Assembly: GCA_958349075.1 (NCBI GenBank) | Contig: CATWBR010000063.1 | Coordinates: forward strand, 1 to 13,871 | Origin: an uncultured Clostridium sp. | GTDB lineage: Bacteria > Bacillota > Clostridia > Lachnospirales > Lachnospiraceae | Direction of reading: 5' to 3' | Length of the DNA: 13,871 nucleotides | Shown: positions 7,650 to 13,871 of the stretch, piece by piece | Position numbering within the stretch: position 1 is the stretch's first letter | Layout of the letters: every line of letters starts with the position of its first letter | The notes under the pieces: model-generated | What the model saw: the letters and a program-made list of their open reading frames with translations, nothing else | Databases searched by the model: none | What the model was told of the DNA's origin: nothing | Translations under genes and position numbers: made by a program

Positions 7650-8492
7650 CTACATAATTTTATTACAATCGATAGCGGCCTGTGTGCGTTTCAGGCACTT
7701 CGAATAGTCTTTTTTCGTCTTTGTGATATACCCCAGGTAAAGAACGTCCAGAATAAACTGATCCGCCACCCTGCGGGTCGCCTTATCCCTCCCGATAGTC
7801 AGATCACTGACCGAGATGAAAAGGCTGATATCCGTGTATTTTAAAAGCGGGGACTTGTTCATCTTCGTGATGCTTATGGTAGTGGCCCCTCTCTTCTTGG
7901 CAATTTTCATGGCCTGCACCACATTTCTTGAACGTCCCTCATAGGAAACAGCCAATGCCACGTCCCCGGGTCCCAGGTTATCCGCAATCGTATACTGCAG
8001 CATAACATCGCTGTGGGCGGAACAGGGTATCCCAAGCCGGCAGAACTTCATAAATGCAAACTGGCAGGCCGCATAGGCATCCCCCACCCCAAAGAAATGA
8101 ATGGACCTTGCGCCTATCATCGCATTCAGGGCGTCCGTATACCCTTCATTTGCCAGTACCATGGTGTTCTGAAGCGTCTGTACATTGCTCTGGAATACCT
8201 TCTTTAAAATCACGCTAATGTCATCCGACTCCTCAATTTCCTCCTCATGAACCTCGCTTCCGTCCGCCATGGCTAGAATAAAGGCGTCCTTCAGATCCAT
8301 ATAGCCGTGATATCCCATTCTCTTGCAGAAACGAATCACCGATGCCTCGCTGCTGTTGGATTCCGCGGCTATCTGGGCCAGCGTAAGGTGCGTAATGGCA
8401 TCCGGATTTTCTACCAGCGCCTGTGCAAAAGCTTTCTCCGCCCTCGGCAGGGAAGGGATTAAAAATCTGATTTTTACCAACAATTCATTCAT
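7650..8492 (-). CDS. RpiR-family transcriptional regulator (HTH + SIS domain)
   Basis: A 280-residue MurR/RpiR regulator, the usual length. The N-terminal helix-turn-helix domain spans about residues 1-75, with the recognition region around 37-58 (TLAQIAAESNSSEASVIRF). A C-terminal sugar-phosphate-binding SIS domain covers about 125-250. Such proteins sense a phosphosugar intermediate and control their own operon. The first SIS motif reads GVGDAYAA and the second SYEGRSRN, so Ser positions common in SIS phosphate loops are replaced. GGAGG six bases upstream supports ATG 8492. It is the first gene of the sugar operon and lies directly below the AT-rich control region, so autoregulation of the whole operon is the simplest reading. 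Repressor or activator mode cannot be decided. Confidence 0.92.
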   Translation of the reverse strand: MNELLVKIRFLIPSLPRAEKAFAQALVENPDAITHLTLAQIAAESNSSEASVIRFCKRMGYHGYMDLKDAFILAMADGSEVHEEEIEESDDISVILKKVFQSNVQTLQNTMVLANEGYTDALNAMIGARSIHFFGVGDAYAACQFAFMKFCRLGIPCSAHSDVMLQYTIADNLGPGDVALAVSYEGRSRNVVQAMKIAKKRGATTISITKMNKSPLLKYTDISLFISVSDLTIGRDKATRRVADQFILDVLYLGYITKTKKDYSKCLKRTQAAIDCNKIM

Positions 8493-8540
8493 GTTTTTCC
8501 TCCATAATCAGATTTTGCAAATGAAGTTTTCGTTATAATC

Positions 8541-8569
8541 ATTATAGTGATTGCAAAAACTGAAGTAAA
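8541..8569 (-). promoter_or_regulatory. Candidate sigma-A promoter P1 of the sugar operon
   Basis: On the minus strand TTTACT (8569-8564) is separated by 17 bases from a perfect TATAAT (8546-8541), about 50 bases before the regulator start codon. The -10 also forms half of a perfect inverted repeat TATAAT-C-ATTATA (8534-8546). A TGAAGT hexamer (8561-8566, plus strand) overlaps the -35, and another (8522-8527) lies just past the expected start site, consistent with repression. Confidence 0.6.
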
Positions 8570-8590
8570 TATAGTATGTTTTTTTTATCT

Positions 8591-8599
8591 AGTATAGCA
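8591..8599 (-). promoter_or_regulatory. Candidate extended -10 promoter P2
   Basis: TGCTATACT on the minus strand matches the extended -10 form TGnTATAAT with one mismatch. The nearest -35-like CTGACA (8624-8619) is 22 bases away, too far for a standard promoter, so P2 would rely on the extended -10. An imperfect palindrome at 8617-8635 lies just upstream. Confidence 0.35.
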
Positions 8600-8616
8600 G
8601 ATTTATCCCACTTTTT

Positions 8617-8635
8617 ATTGTCAGATCTGCACAAT
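8617..8635. promoter_or_regulatory. Imperfect palindrome, possible operator
   Basis: ATTGTCAGATCTGCACAAT is an inverted repeat with nine-base arms (ATTGTCAGA / TCTGACAAT) if the single C at 8630 is treated as an insertion. The core CAGATCTG is a perfect palindrome. It sits in the -35 region of candidate promoter P2. Which protein would bind it is unknown. Confidence 0.3.
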
Positions 8636-8653
8636 TTTTAGTCAATTTTTAGT
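8632..8653. repeat. Perfect tandem 11-bp repeat
   Basis: CAATTTTTAGT occurs twice back to back (8632-8642 and 8643-8653), placing both copies on the same face of the helix about 60 bases upstream of the P1 -35. It may be a direct-repeat binding site or simple AT-rich slippage. Confidence 0.5.
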
Positions 8654-8670
8654 TCTTTTTCTCTTTTCTC

Positions 8671-8685
8671 ACTTCAATTTGAAGT
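8671..8685. promoter_or_regulatory. Perfect 15-bp palindrome with TGAAGT arms, candidate RpiR operator
   Basis: ACTTCAATTTGAAGT has perfect seven-base arms around one central T. The same hexamer recurs at 8522-8527 and 8561-8566 (TGAAGT) and at 8703-8708 (ACTTCA), giving five half-sites in under 190 bases next to the RpiR gene. That it is the operator of this regulator is inferred. Confidence 0.45.
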
Positions 8686-8844
8686 TTCTAAAAATGGCAA
8701 ATACTTCATTTTTATTTTTATCATTTGAAAACAGCACCAGCCCGTCTGTCCCACGGCAGTCTGCCGGTTCAACCGTTCGGCCCTGTTTAATCTTTAAAAT
8801 ATTTTCCGCTGACGTGTACAATGCCTTCAACTGGCTGAAACCGT

Positions 8845-8888
8845 AAGAAAAAAGAGTGGAAACCAAATAATAACGGTTTCCACTCTTT
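8845..8888 (-). terminator. Rho-independent terminator after the SRAP gene
   Basis: AAAGAGTGGAAACC (8851-8864) and GGTTTCCACTCTTT (8875-8888) form a perfect 14-bp stem with a ten-base loop. On the minus strand the stem runs into TTTTTTCTTA. It lies about 95 bases after the SRAP stop and insulates the sugar operon from upstream transcription. The plus-strand flank is less T-rich, so termination is mainly for minus-strand transcripts. Confidence 0.88.
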
Positions 8889-8983
8889 CACTCTTTATTA
8901 ATGGCCGCAATCTGCGCGCGGCGTTCAGGTTATTCATTCCATATGTATATCATATACCGCCTGGTTTCTATCCCACTGCTATC

Positions 8984-9541
8984 TCAGATAAACTCAAACG
9001 TCTGCTGCTCATAATCCATTGTATTTTTCAGCGCTCCGGGTGTCTGTTTCAGCAGCTCACGGTAATCACCGCCATCCGCCAGCCAGTCCTCAAGCTGTTC
9101 GCGGTTCAGAATCAGCGGCATCCTGTCATGGATTTTTCTCACGGACTCATTGGGTTCCGTCGTCAAAATCACAAAATGGGGTTCGGCGCCCTCAAACCGG
9201 TAGCAGCCTGCAAAATACAGTTCTTTTCCCGTTACGGACTCAAAAACTGCTTTTTCACCCGCTCTGTTCCATTCATAGAAGCCGCAGGCCGGTACCGCCA
9301 CGCGGCGCCTTGCCATGCATTCCCGGAACATGGTCTTTTCCGGCGCAGTTTCCACACGCGCATTAAAGACCGTTTGTCCGCTTCCCCTGCCCTCAATGGC
9401 AGCGGGATGAAAGCCCCAGTACATCTTTCTTCGCACAACCATTCCGCCCCTCTCCGAAACCAGCACCGCCGCTTCGTCGCAGGGACGTACATCCGTCCGG
9501 ATTCCGGACGCTTCATCTTCCGTAAAATATCTGCTGCACAT
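8984..9541 (-). CDS. SOS response-associated peptidase (SRAP/HMCES/YedK family)
   Basis: A 185-residue SRAP-domain protein. The catalytic Cys2 directly follows the initiator Met (MCSRY), as the family needs for a thiazolidine crosslink to abasic sites in single-stranded DNA. Further conserved elements are the WGFHP segment, the Asn in VFNARVETA, the Glu in VPACGFYEW, and the His in IHDRMPLIL. It is a little shorter than E. coli YedK (about 220). The need for Cys2 fixes the start at 9541; GGAAGAG lies just upstream as a weak ribosome site. It follows rlmB by 47 bases with no terminator visible between, so it may be read through from the housekeeping cluster, and it is closed by the strong terminator at 8845-8888. 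Confidence 0.93.
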   Translation of the reverse strand: MCSRYFTEDEASGIRTDVRPCDEAAVLVSERGGMVVRRKMYWGFHPAAIEGRGSGQTVFNARVETAPEKTMFRECMARRRVAVPACGFYEWNRAGEKAVFESVTGKELYFAGCYRFEGAEPHFVILTTEPNESVRKIHDRMPLILNREQLEDWLADGGDYRELLKQTPGALKNTMDYEQQTFEFI

Positions 9542-9588
9542 AATCTCTTCCGTATATTTTGAATCTTCTCCCCGCTGTTACAGGAGGC

Positions 9589-10395
9589 CTAATTCATTCT
9601 TTGTCTTACTATCTCATAGGCAAGAACACCTGCCGCCACCGAGGCATTCAGTGAATCAATATCGCCCTTCATCGGTATGGAGGCAACCATATCGCATTTT
9701 TCCTTCACAAGGCGGCTGACACCGTCCCCCTCGCCTCCAATTACCAGACCAATCGGTCCTTTCAGGTTCAGGCGGTACATCACCTCTCCGCCCATATCGG
9801 CGCAGACGAACCAGAGTCCCTTTTCCTTCAGCTCCTCAATGGTGGCTGAAATGTTGGTCACTTTGGCGACGGGCGTGTAATTGATCGCACCGGCCGATGT
9901 CTTCGCAACCGTGGAGGTAAGTCCGACGGCCCGTCTTTTCGGTATAATTACCCCGTGGGCTCCCGCCTGGTTGGCCGTCCTGATGATTGCGCCGAGATTG
10001 TGCGGATCCTCGATTCCGTCCAGAATAAAAAGAAACGGCGGTTCTCCCTTCTCCTCAGCCAGTTTAAACATGTCCTCTATCTCCGCGTATTTGTATGCGG
10101 CGGCAAATGCAATCACACCCTGGTGTTTCCCGGTATCGGAGAGCTGATCCAGCCTCTCTTTTGCCACGTAATTAATAATTGTATCCTGTTTTCTGGCTTC
10201 CCTGGTGATAGTCTTCACCGGGCCGTCCTGGCAGCCGTCAAGCACAAAGAGTTTGTCTATTGTCTTTCCCGAACGGAATGCCTCCAGCACCGCATTGCGT
10301 CCCTCTATCGTCAGCTCTTCAAATCTCACACCGTCTTCACCTGCATCTTTTCCGTTATCTCCTGCTTTGCAGGTACTGGTCTCATTCTGTTTCAT
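9589..10395 (-). CDS. rlmB: 23S rRNA (guanosine-2'-O-)-methyltransferase RlmB-like, TrmH/SPOUT family
   Basis: A 268-residue SpoU/TrmH-type methyltransferase. After a hydrophilic start, an RNA-binding N-domain begins at IEGRNAVLEAF. The trefoil-knot SPOUT domain has motif 1 DPHNLGAIIRTA, motif 2 GLVIGGEGDGVSRLV and motif 3 SLNASVAAGVLAYE. It closely resembles the Bacillus YacO protein, including the IPKRRAVGLT stretch. The product should 2'-O-methylate a guanosine in 23S rRNA using S-adenosylmethionine; the exact site is inferred from family naming. The start at 10395 overlaps the end of mrnC by 14 bases, and GGAGG lies 12 bases upstream, a rather long spacing. The first roughly 22 residues look poorly conserved, so a later start is possible. 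Confidence 0.92.
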   Translation of the reverse strand: MKQNETSTCKAGDNGKDAGEDGVRFEELTIEGRNAVLEAFRSGKTIDKLFVLDGCQDGPVKTITREARKQDTIINYVAKERLDQLSDTGKHQGVIAFAAAYKYAEIEDMFKLAEEKGEPPFLFILDGIEDPHNLGAIIRTANQAGAHGVIIPKRRAVGLTSTVAKTSAGAINYTPVAKVTNISATIEELKEKGLWFVCADMGGEVMYRLNLKGPIGLVIGGEGDGVSRLVKEKCDMVASIPMKGDIDSLNASVAAGVLAYEIVRQRMN

Positions 10396-10873
10396 CCGTA
10401 TTACTTTCCTCCTGCCCGTTCAGCGCTTCCGGTCCGCCGTCCGCCTCAATCTCTCCCAGCTTCAAAAGACCGTGGCCCAGAAGTTCGGCCATCCGCTCCA
10501 TCTGTTCCGTCAGGTAAAGATATCCCATCAGGGCTTCAAAACCGGTTGCCATCCTGTAGTCCTTCATCGTGGCATGTTTTGCCATTGTCACCGATTTGGC
10601 GTTTCTGCCTCTTCTGTATACGGCCTTTTCCTCGTCGCTCAGTTCTTCCTCCAAAACCTTGTAGAAATTAGCCTGCGCTTCCGCCTTGACAAGGCCTGCC
10701 GTCCTCTTATGCATCTTATTGACCTGGGTATTGCCGTGATTCATGACAAAGGTGCGGATAGCCAGCTCATAGACGGCATCCCCCAGATATGCCAAGGCCA
10801 GGGGAGAATATTCCCTGGCCTCTACTTCTTTCAATTTCAGTGCTTCTTTAAAACAGTTCAGGCACGTTTCCAT
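10382..10873 (-). CDS. mrnC: Mini-ribonuclease III (MrnC)
   Basis: A 163-residue RNase III-like protein lacking a double-stranded-RNA-binding domain, as expected for Mini-III, which matures 23S rRNA ends in Firmicutes. The catalytic motif YLGDAVYELAIR lies near residues 29-40 (Asp32), with RGRNAKS and ATGFEALMGYLYL further on supplying the second acidic site. A hydrophilic, acidic tail of about 25 residues follows and looks variable. The start at 10873 overlaps the end of cysS by 16 bases and has GAGAGGG six bases upstream. The cysS-mrnC-rlmB order matches that of Bacillus, and the overlaps imply coupled translation of an RNA-processing and translation cluster. Confidence 0.95.
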   Translation of the reverse strand: METCLNCFKEALKLKEVEAREYSPLALAYLGDAVYELAIRTFVMNHGNTQVNKMHKRTAGLVKAEAQANFYKVLEEELSDEEKAVYRRGRNAKSVTMAKHATMKDYRMATGFEALMGYLYLTEQMERMAELLGHGLLKLGEIEADGGPEALNGQEESNTDETE

Positions 10874-12261
10874 TTGACGCCCTCTCTTGTGTCTTCCAGG
10901 ACAATTCCCATGTCCAGAAGTTTTCCGCGGATCTCGTCTGCCAGGGCAAAATTCTTGTCTTTTCTGGCCTGCTGTCTCTGCGCAATCAGATCCTCGATCT
11001 CGCTGTCCAGGATTTCTTCTTTCTTCTCCGTAATAATTCCGAGTACGTCACAGAGTTTTTCGATGGTTTCTTTCATCCAGGCTAAATATTCTTTAGACGC
11101 TCCGGCGGCCGTTGTATTGCTGAATTTCACCAGCTCAAAGATGGCGGAAATCGCATCGGCCGTGTTGAAATCGTCGTCCATGGCATCTTCAAACTTCTGA
11201 ACGTATTCTTTCGCAGCGCTTACATTCTCTTTCTCAGCATCCGTCATAACGCCTTCCGCTGTTTTCAGTCCGTCATTCAGCTTCTCTACCGCTGTGAGGA
11301 TTCTTTCCAGGCCGTTCTTGGAAGCTTCCATCAGCTCGGCGCTGAAGTTGAGCGGGCTTCTGTAATGGGCGCTCAGCATGAAAAAGCGCAGAACCTGAAG
11401 GTCATACTTCTCACTGATTTCCCTTACGGTAAAGAAATTGCCCAGGGACTTCGACATCTTCCTGTTATCGATATTTAAAAATGCATTGTGCATCCAGTAT
11501 TTAGCAAAATTCGTGCCGTTGGACGCCTCACTCTGTGCAATCTCGTTCTCATGGTGCGGGAAAATCAGGTCCTCTCCGCCCGCATGGATATCGATGGAAT
11601 CGCCCAGATATTTCTTGGACATGACGGAGCACTCAATGTGCCAGCCCGGACGGCCGTTGCACCAGGGGGACTCCCAGTACGGTTCCCCGTCTTTCTTCGG
11701 TTTCCAGAGCACAAAGTCCGTCGGATCTTCCTTGTCTTCCTCTCCCGTCACTTTAATCTCACGGAAACCGGACTGGAGATCTTCCAGGTTCTTATGGGAC
11801 AGTTTCCCATAGCCGTCAAATGACTTGGTGCGGAAGTATACCGTGCCGTCTTTGCCCGTGTAGGCATGGCCCTTGTCGATCAAATCCCGGATCATGTCGA
11901 GCATGCCGCAGATTTCCTCTGTTGCCAGCGGATGGGTTGTAGCCGGTTTCACATTCATCATCGCCATATCTTTCTTGCACTCTTCGATATATCTTTTGGA
12001 GATGGTGTCGGCGTCCACGCCCTCTTCGATTGCCTTTTTAATAATCTTGTCATCAACATCGGTAAAGTTGGATACATAGTTTACTTCATATCCCTTATAC
12101 TCAAAATAACGTCTTACCGTATCAAATACAATCATCGGCCTCGCGTTGCCGATATGAATAAAATTGTATACGGTTGGTCCGCATACATACATCTTAACTT
12201 TGCCTTCTTCCAGGGGGACAAATTCTTCCTTTTTTCTGGACAGAGTGTTGAAAATTTTCAT
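10858..12261 (-). CDS. cysS: Cysteinyl-tRNA synthetase
   Basis: A 467-residue class I aminoacyl-tRNA synthetase of normal length that charges tRNA-Cys. It has the HIGH-type motif (FIHIGNARP near residues 35-41), KMSKSLGN for the KMSKS loop, and the zinc site built from Cys27 (MYVCGPTVYN), the Cys in WHIECSVM, and His/Glu in the FPHHENEIAQSE segment. A C-terminal anticodon-binding helical region follows, ending in KLLDMGIVLEDT..GVKWKR, typical of the family. AGGAG nine bases upstream supports the start at 12261. Only 70 bases separate it from ispF, leaving no room for a T-box leader, so it is probably expressed from an upstream promoter with ispF. Confidence 0.97.
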   Translation of the reverse strand: MKIFNTLSRKKEEFVPLEEGKVKMYVCGPTVYNFIHIGNARPMIVFDTVRRYFEYKGYEVNYVSNFTDVDDKIIKKAIEEGVDADTISKRYIEECKKDMAMMNVKPATTHPLATEEICGMLDMIRDLIDKGHAYTGKDGTVYFRTKSFDGYGKLSHKNLEDLQSGFREIKVTGEEDKEDPTDFVLWKPKKDGEPYWESPWCNGRPGWHIECSVMSKKYLGDSIDIHAGGEDLIFPHHENEIAQSEASNGTNFAKYWMHNAFLNIDNRKMSKSLGNFFTVREISEKYDLQVLRFFMLSAHYRSPLNFSAELMEASKNGLERILTAVEKLNDGLKTAEGVMTDAEKENVSAAKEYVQKFEDAMDDDFNTADAISAIFELVKFSNTTAAGASKEYLAWMKETIEKLCDVLGIITEKKEEILDSEIEDLIAQRQQARKDKNFALADEIRGKLLDMGIVLEDTREGVKWKRA

Positions 12262-12331
12262 ACCTTGCTTCTCCTGTTATTCCTTATCGTTATGATTGGC
12301 TTTCTTTTTTTGATTTACTCTTTTTCCCGAT

Positions 12332-12892
12332 TTACTCTTCTTTCAGCCTGGCGGCCGAACAGCCGGAGCAGCCCCCGCAGCCGGAGCCCTGCATCATTTC
12401 CCTATCATAGCAGTAATTGTCTACCGTCGTCAACAGGGTAATTGCCTGGGATGAGATTCCCTCTCCGCTTCCGGTGAACCCAAGGCCCTCCTCCGTCGTC
12501 GCTTTGACATTTACACGGCTCTTCTCTATGCCGAGAGCCCCGGCGATATTCTCCATCATCTGCGGACGGTAGTCCAGGAGCTTCGGCTTCTGGGCAATGA
12601 TTGTCGCATCGATATTCTCTATAATATAACAGTTCTCCTCCAAAAGTTTACCCACACGCTTTAACAGCTCGATACTGGATATCCCCTTGTAAACAGGATC
12701 CGTATCGGGGAAATGTTCGCCGATATCTCCAAGCGCCGCCGCTCCTAAAAGAGCATCCATCACCGCATGCACCAGCACATCGGCATCGGAATGCCCCAGC
12801 AGGCCTTTCTCATACGGAATCTTCACGCCGCCGAGGATCAAATCCCGGCCCTCCGTCAGTCTATGGACATCATATCCCTGTCCGATTCTCAT
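12332..12892 (-). CDS. ispF: 2-C-methyl-D-erythritol 2,4-cyclodiphosphate synthase with Cys-rich C-terminal tail
   Basis: IspF of the MEP isoprenoid pathway, which cyclises CDP-methylerythritol phosphate to the 2,4-cyclodiphosphate. Numbered from ATG 12892, the zinc ligands fall at Asp8, His10 and His42, the same positions as in E. coli, and [18 protein letters not shown] is intact. The frame is open to ATG 12913, but AAAGGA (12901-12906) eight bases before ATG 12892 and the family start [10 protein letters not shown] favour 12892 (186 residues). The usual protein ends near residue 157-160; here about 27 extra residues follow, containing Cys172, Cys175 and Cys178 in a CGGCSGC cluster. Such a tail could bind metal or be a lineage-specific disordered end. 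It sits between the lipid kinase (upstream) and cysS (downstream). Confidence 0.95.
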   Translation of the reverse strand: MRIGQGYDVHRLTEGRDLILGGVKIPYEKGLLGHSDADVLVHAVMDALLGAAALGDIGEHFPDTDPVYKGISSIELLKRVGKLLEENCYIIENIDATIIAQKPKLLDYRPQMMENIAGALGIEKSRVNVKATTEEGLGFTGSGEGISSQAITLLTTVDNYCYDREMMQGSGCGGCSGCSAARLKEE

Positions 12893-12900
12893 ATTGTCTG

Positions 12901-12906
12901 TCCTTT
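12901..12906 (-). promoter_or_regulatory. Ribosome binding site deciding the ispF start
   Basis: AAAGGA on the minus strand, eight bases before ATG 12892. The earlier in-frame ATG 12913 has no clear site. Confidence 0.55.
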
Positions 12907-12940
12907 CTGTCATTCAGTTTATTTCTTATCCAATTATTTC

Positions 12941-13864
12941 TTATACAATGATCCTGACCTTCCGCTCAATACAGCGCACATGAAGATCGCTCTGATACAG
13001 ACAGCTCTCCCCGTCCACATGAACCGCCATCGGCCTGTCCGTGTGAATCTGAACTTCCCTGCACTGGTAAGTCCTGAGTCCCTTGTTGTGGGAACGTTTT
13101 AACAGGGAACGCCAGAGAATCGACAGTACCTGCATCTTGGAAGAATGGCTGACCGCGCAAATCTCCAGTCTGCCGTCACTGCAGTCCGCTTTGGGTGCAA
13201 ACTTAAATCCGTTCCCCTCAAAGGGATGTATATGCGCAGATATAAAATAGATATAATTAAATTCTACTCTCTTGTTTCCGTCCAGCACAATATAGCCCTT
13301 GGCAGGCCTGGCCATCAGGTACTGTTTGATTCCCACAAGAATGTAGTTCATCTTCTGCAGGTGTATCCGGTTGAGCAGTGGTGTTACTCTTGAATAAAGA
13401 AGATTATGACAGACAGCCGCATCCAGGCCGATGCCGGCGCTCACGGCAAATCTGCGGTGTTTCACTACATCATCTCCGTAGGTGACAACGCCGTAGTCCA
13501 TAAGTTTATGATATTTGGGATGGAGAACCTTCTTTAAACATTTTCTCGGGGAGTGCGGAAGTTTCAGGCTCCTGGCAAGATCATTGCCGGAACCGGTAGG
13601 AATATACCCAAGTGTAATCGTATTACAAAAAGAAAGTCCGTCCAGCACTTCATTGACCGTACCGTCTCCTCCAACAACCACAATGATCTTAGGTTCCTTG
13701 CAGCCCTTCGTAAGCTGATCGGCAAACTCGGCCGCCTGTCCCGGCCTCTCCGTCAGAAATGCTTTGTATTCCACGCATTCCAGCTTCAGCAGTTTTTCAA
13801 TTCTCTTCCAGATTTTATAACCGTACCCACTCCTGGAGTGGGGATTTATAATAAAATAATACAT
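12941..13864 (-). CDS. YegS/DagK-family lipid kinase (diacylglycerol kinase catalytic domain)
   Basis: A 307-residue member of the YegS/BmrU/DagK family. The nucleotide-binding motif VVGGDGTVNEVLDGL lies near residues 64-78, preceded by the typical start YYFIINPHSRSG, and followed by GYIPTGSGNDLARSL near 88-103. The C-terminal half is the beta-sandwich lobe seen in DagK-like proteins. It probably phosphorylates diacylglycerol or a related lipid at the membrane face. The start is near the window edge: a GTG at 13867 directly precedes ATG 13864; the ATG matches the family start, but the ribosome site is outside the window and an upstream extension cannot be excluded. It precedes ispF, with 48 bases to that gene's preferred start. 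Confidence 0.9.
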   Translation of the reverse strand: MYYFIINPHSRSGYGYKIWKRIEKLLKLECVEYKAFLTERPGQAAEFADQLTKGCKEPKIIVVVGGDGTVNEVLDGLSFCNTITLGYIPTGSGNDLARSLKLPHSPRKCLKKVLHPKYHKLMDYGVVTYGDDVVKHRRFAVSAGIGLDAAVCHNLLYSRVTPLLNRIHLQKMNYILVGIKQYLMARPAKGYIVLDGNKRVEFNYIYFISAHIHPFEGNGFKFAPKADCSDGRLEICAVSHSSKMQVLSILWRSLLKRSHNKGLRTYQCREVQIHTDRPMAVHVDGESCLYQSDLHVRCIERKVRIIV

Positions 13865-13871
13865 CACAGCC

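Larger units (their letters stand above)
8493..8983. other. Gene-free control region between the SRAP gene and the sugar operon
   Basis: About 490 bases without a convincing gene. From the upstream side (minus-strand sense) it holds the SRAP terminator, a moderately GC-rich stretch of unknown content (about 8700-8845), and then a very AT-rich stretch with TGAAGT half-sites, a tandem 11-bp repeat, palindromes and candidate promoters. A 65-codon frame starting with TTG in the terminator (8866-8669) is probably not a gene. Confidence 0.7.

Noticed and set aside
8493..8720. Catabolite-response (cre) site for CcpA
   Set aside because: I looked for TGWAANCGNTNWCA-type sequences near the candidate promoters and found none close enough to report.
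8669..8866. A 65-codon minus-strand frame in the control region
   Set aside because: It starts with TTG inside the terminator stem-loop, has no ribosome binding site, matches no family I recognise, and its 3' end is the ACTTCA/TGAAGT palindrome. Probably chance, though a decayed gene remnant cannot be excluded.
10205..11200. A 331-codon plus-strand open frame
   Set aside because: It lies antisense to rlmB, mrnC and cysS, all of which have clear family motifs. Its translation is Ser/Phe/Pro-rich with no domain, as expected of a shadow frame.
12262..12331. Possible T-box leader for cysS
   Set aside because: Only 70 bases separate ispF and cysS; there is no stem-loop set, T-box sequence or terminator.
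12921..12943. Direct repeat ATTTCTTAT x2 at the lipid kinase/ispF junction
   Set aside because: Nine-base AT-rich repeat overlapping a stop codon in a short gap; no sign of function.

Overview
The window reads as a chromosomal segment of a low-to-mid GC Firmicute, most likely a clostridial gut-type bacterium (Lachnospiraceae-like). This is inferred from strong GGAGG-type ribosome binding sites, a CUT2 sugar transporter with a lipoprotein binding protein, an RpiR regulator, and a housekeeping cluster ispF-cysS-mrnC-rlmB like that of Bacillus and Clostridia. Every convincing gene lies on the minus strand, so transcription runs from high to low coordinates. I see no RNA gene, insertion sequence, CRISPR array or prophage.

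Upstream block (about 13864 down to 8984): a YegS/DagK-type lipid kinase, ispF (MEP isoprenoid pathway, with an unusual Cys-rich tail), cysS, mrnC and rlmB (the last three overlap end to start), then a short SRAP/YedK-type DNA-protein crosslink protein. A strong rho-independent terminator at 8845-8888 closes this block.

The stretch 8493-8983 has no convincing gene. It holds that terminator, then an AT-rich control region with two candidate promoters, five copies of the hexamer TGAAGT/ACTTCA (two forming a perfect 15-bp palindrome), a tandem 11-bp repeat and an imperfect palindrome. It reads as the control region of the next operon.

Downstream block (8492 down to 44): an eight-gene carbohydrate catabolic operon in the order rpiR-type regulator, ribulose-phosphate-3-epimerase-like enzyme, XylB-like FGGY kinase, sugar-binding lipoprotein, CUT2 ATPase, CUT2 permease, hxlB-like 6-phospho-3-hexuloisomerase, and a TIM-barrel sugar isomerase/epimerase with an intact E-D-H-E metal site. 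The logic is import, phosphorylation and carbonyl shift or C3 epimerisation toward a central ketose phosphate, probably fructose-6-phosphate or xylulose-5-phosphate. The substrate is not obvious: hxlB occurs without its usual partner hxlA, and the Rpe-like enzyme keeps its metal ligands but has changed phosphate-binding loops. The binding-protein gene has a GNRA-capped hairpin on its 5' side and a textbook intrinsic terminator on its 3' side, inside the operon. This would let the binding protein be made in excess over the membrane components. The operon is the most interesting part of the window and a candidate for an uncharacterised rare-ketose pathway.
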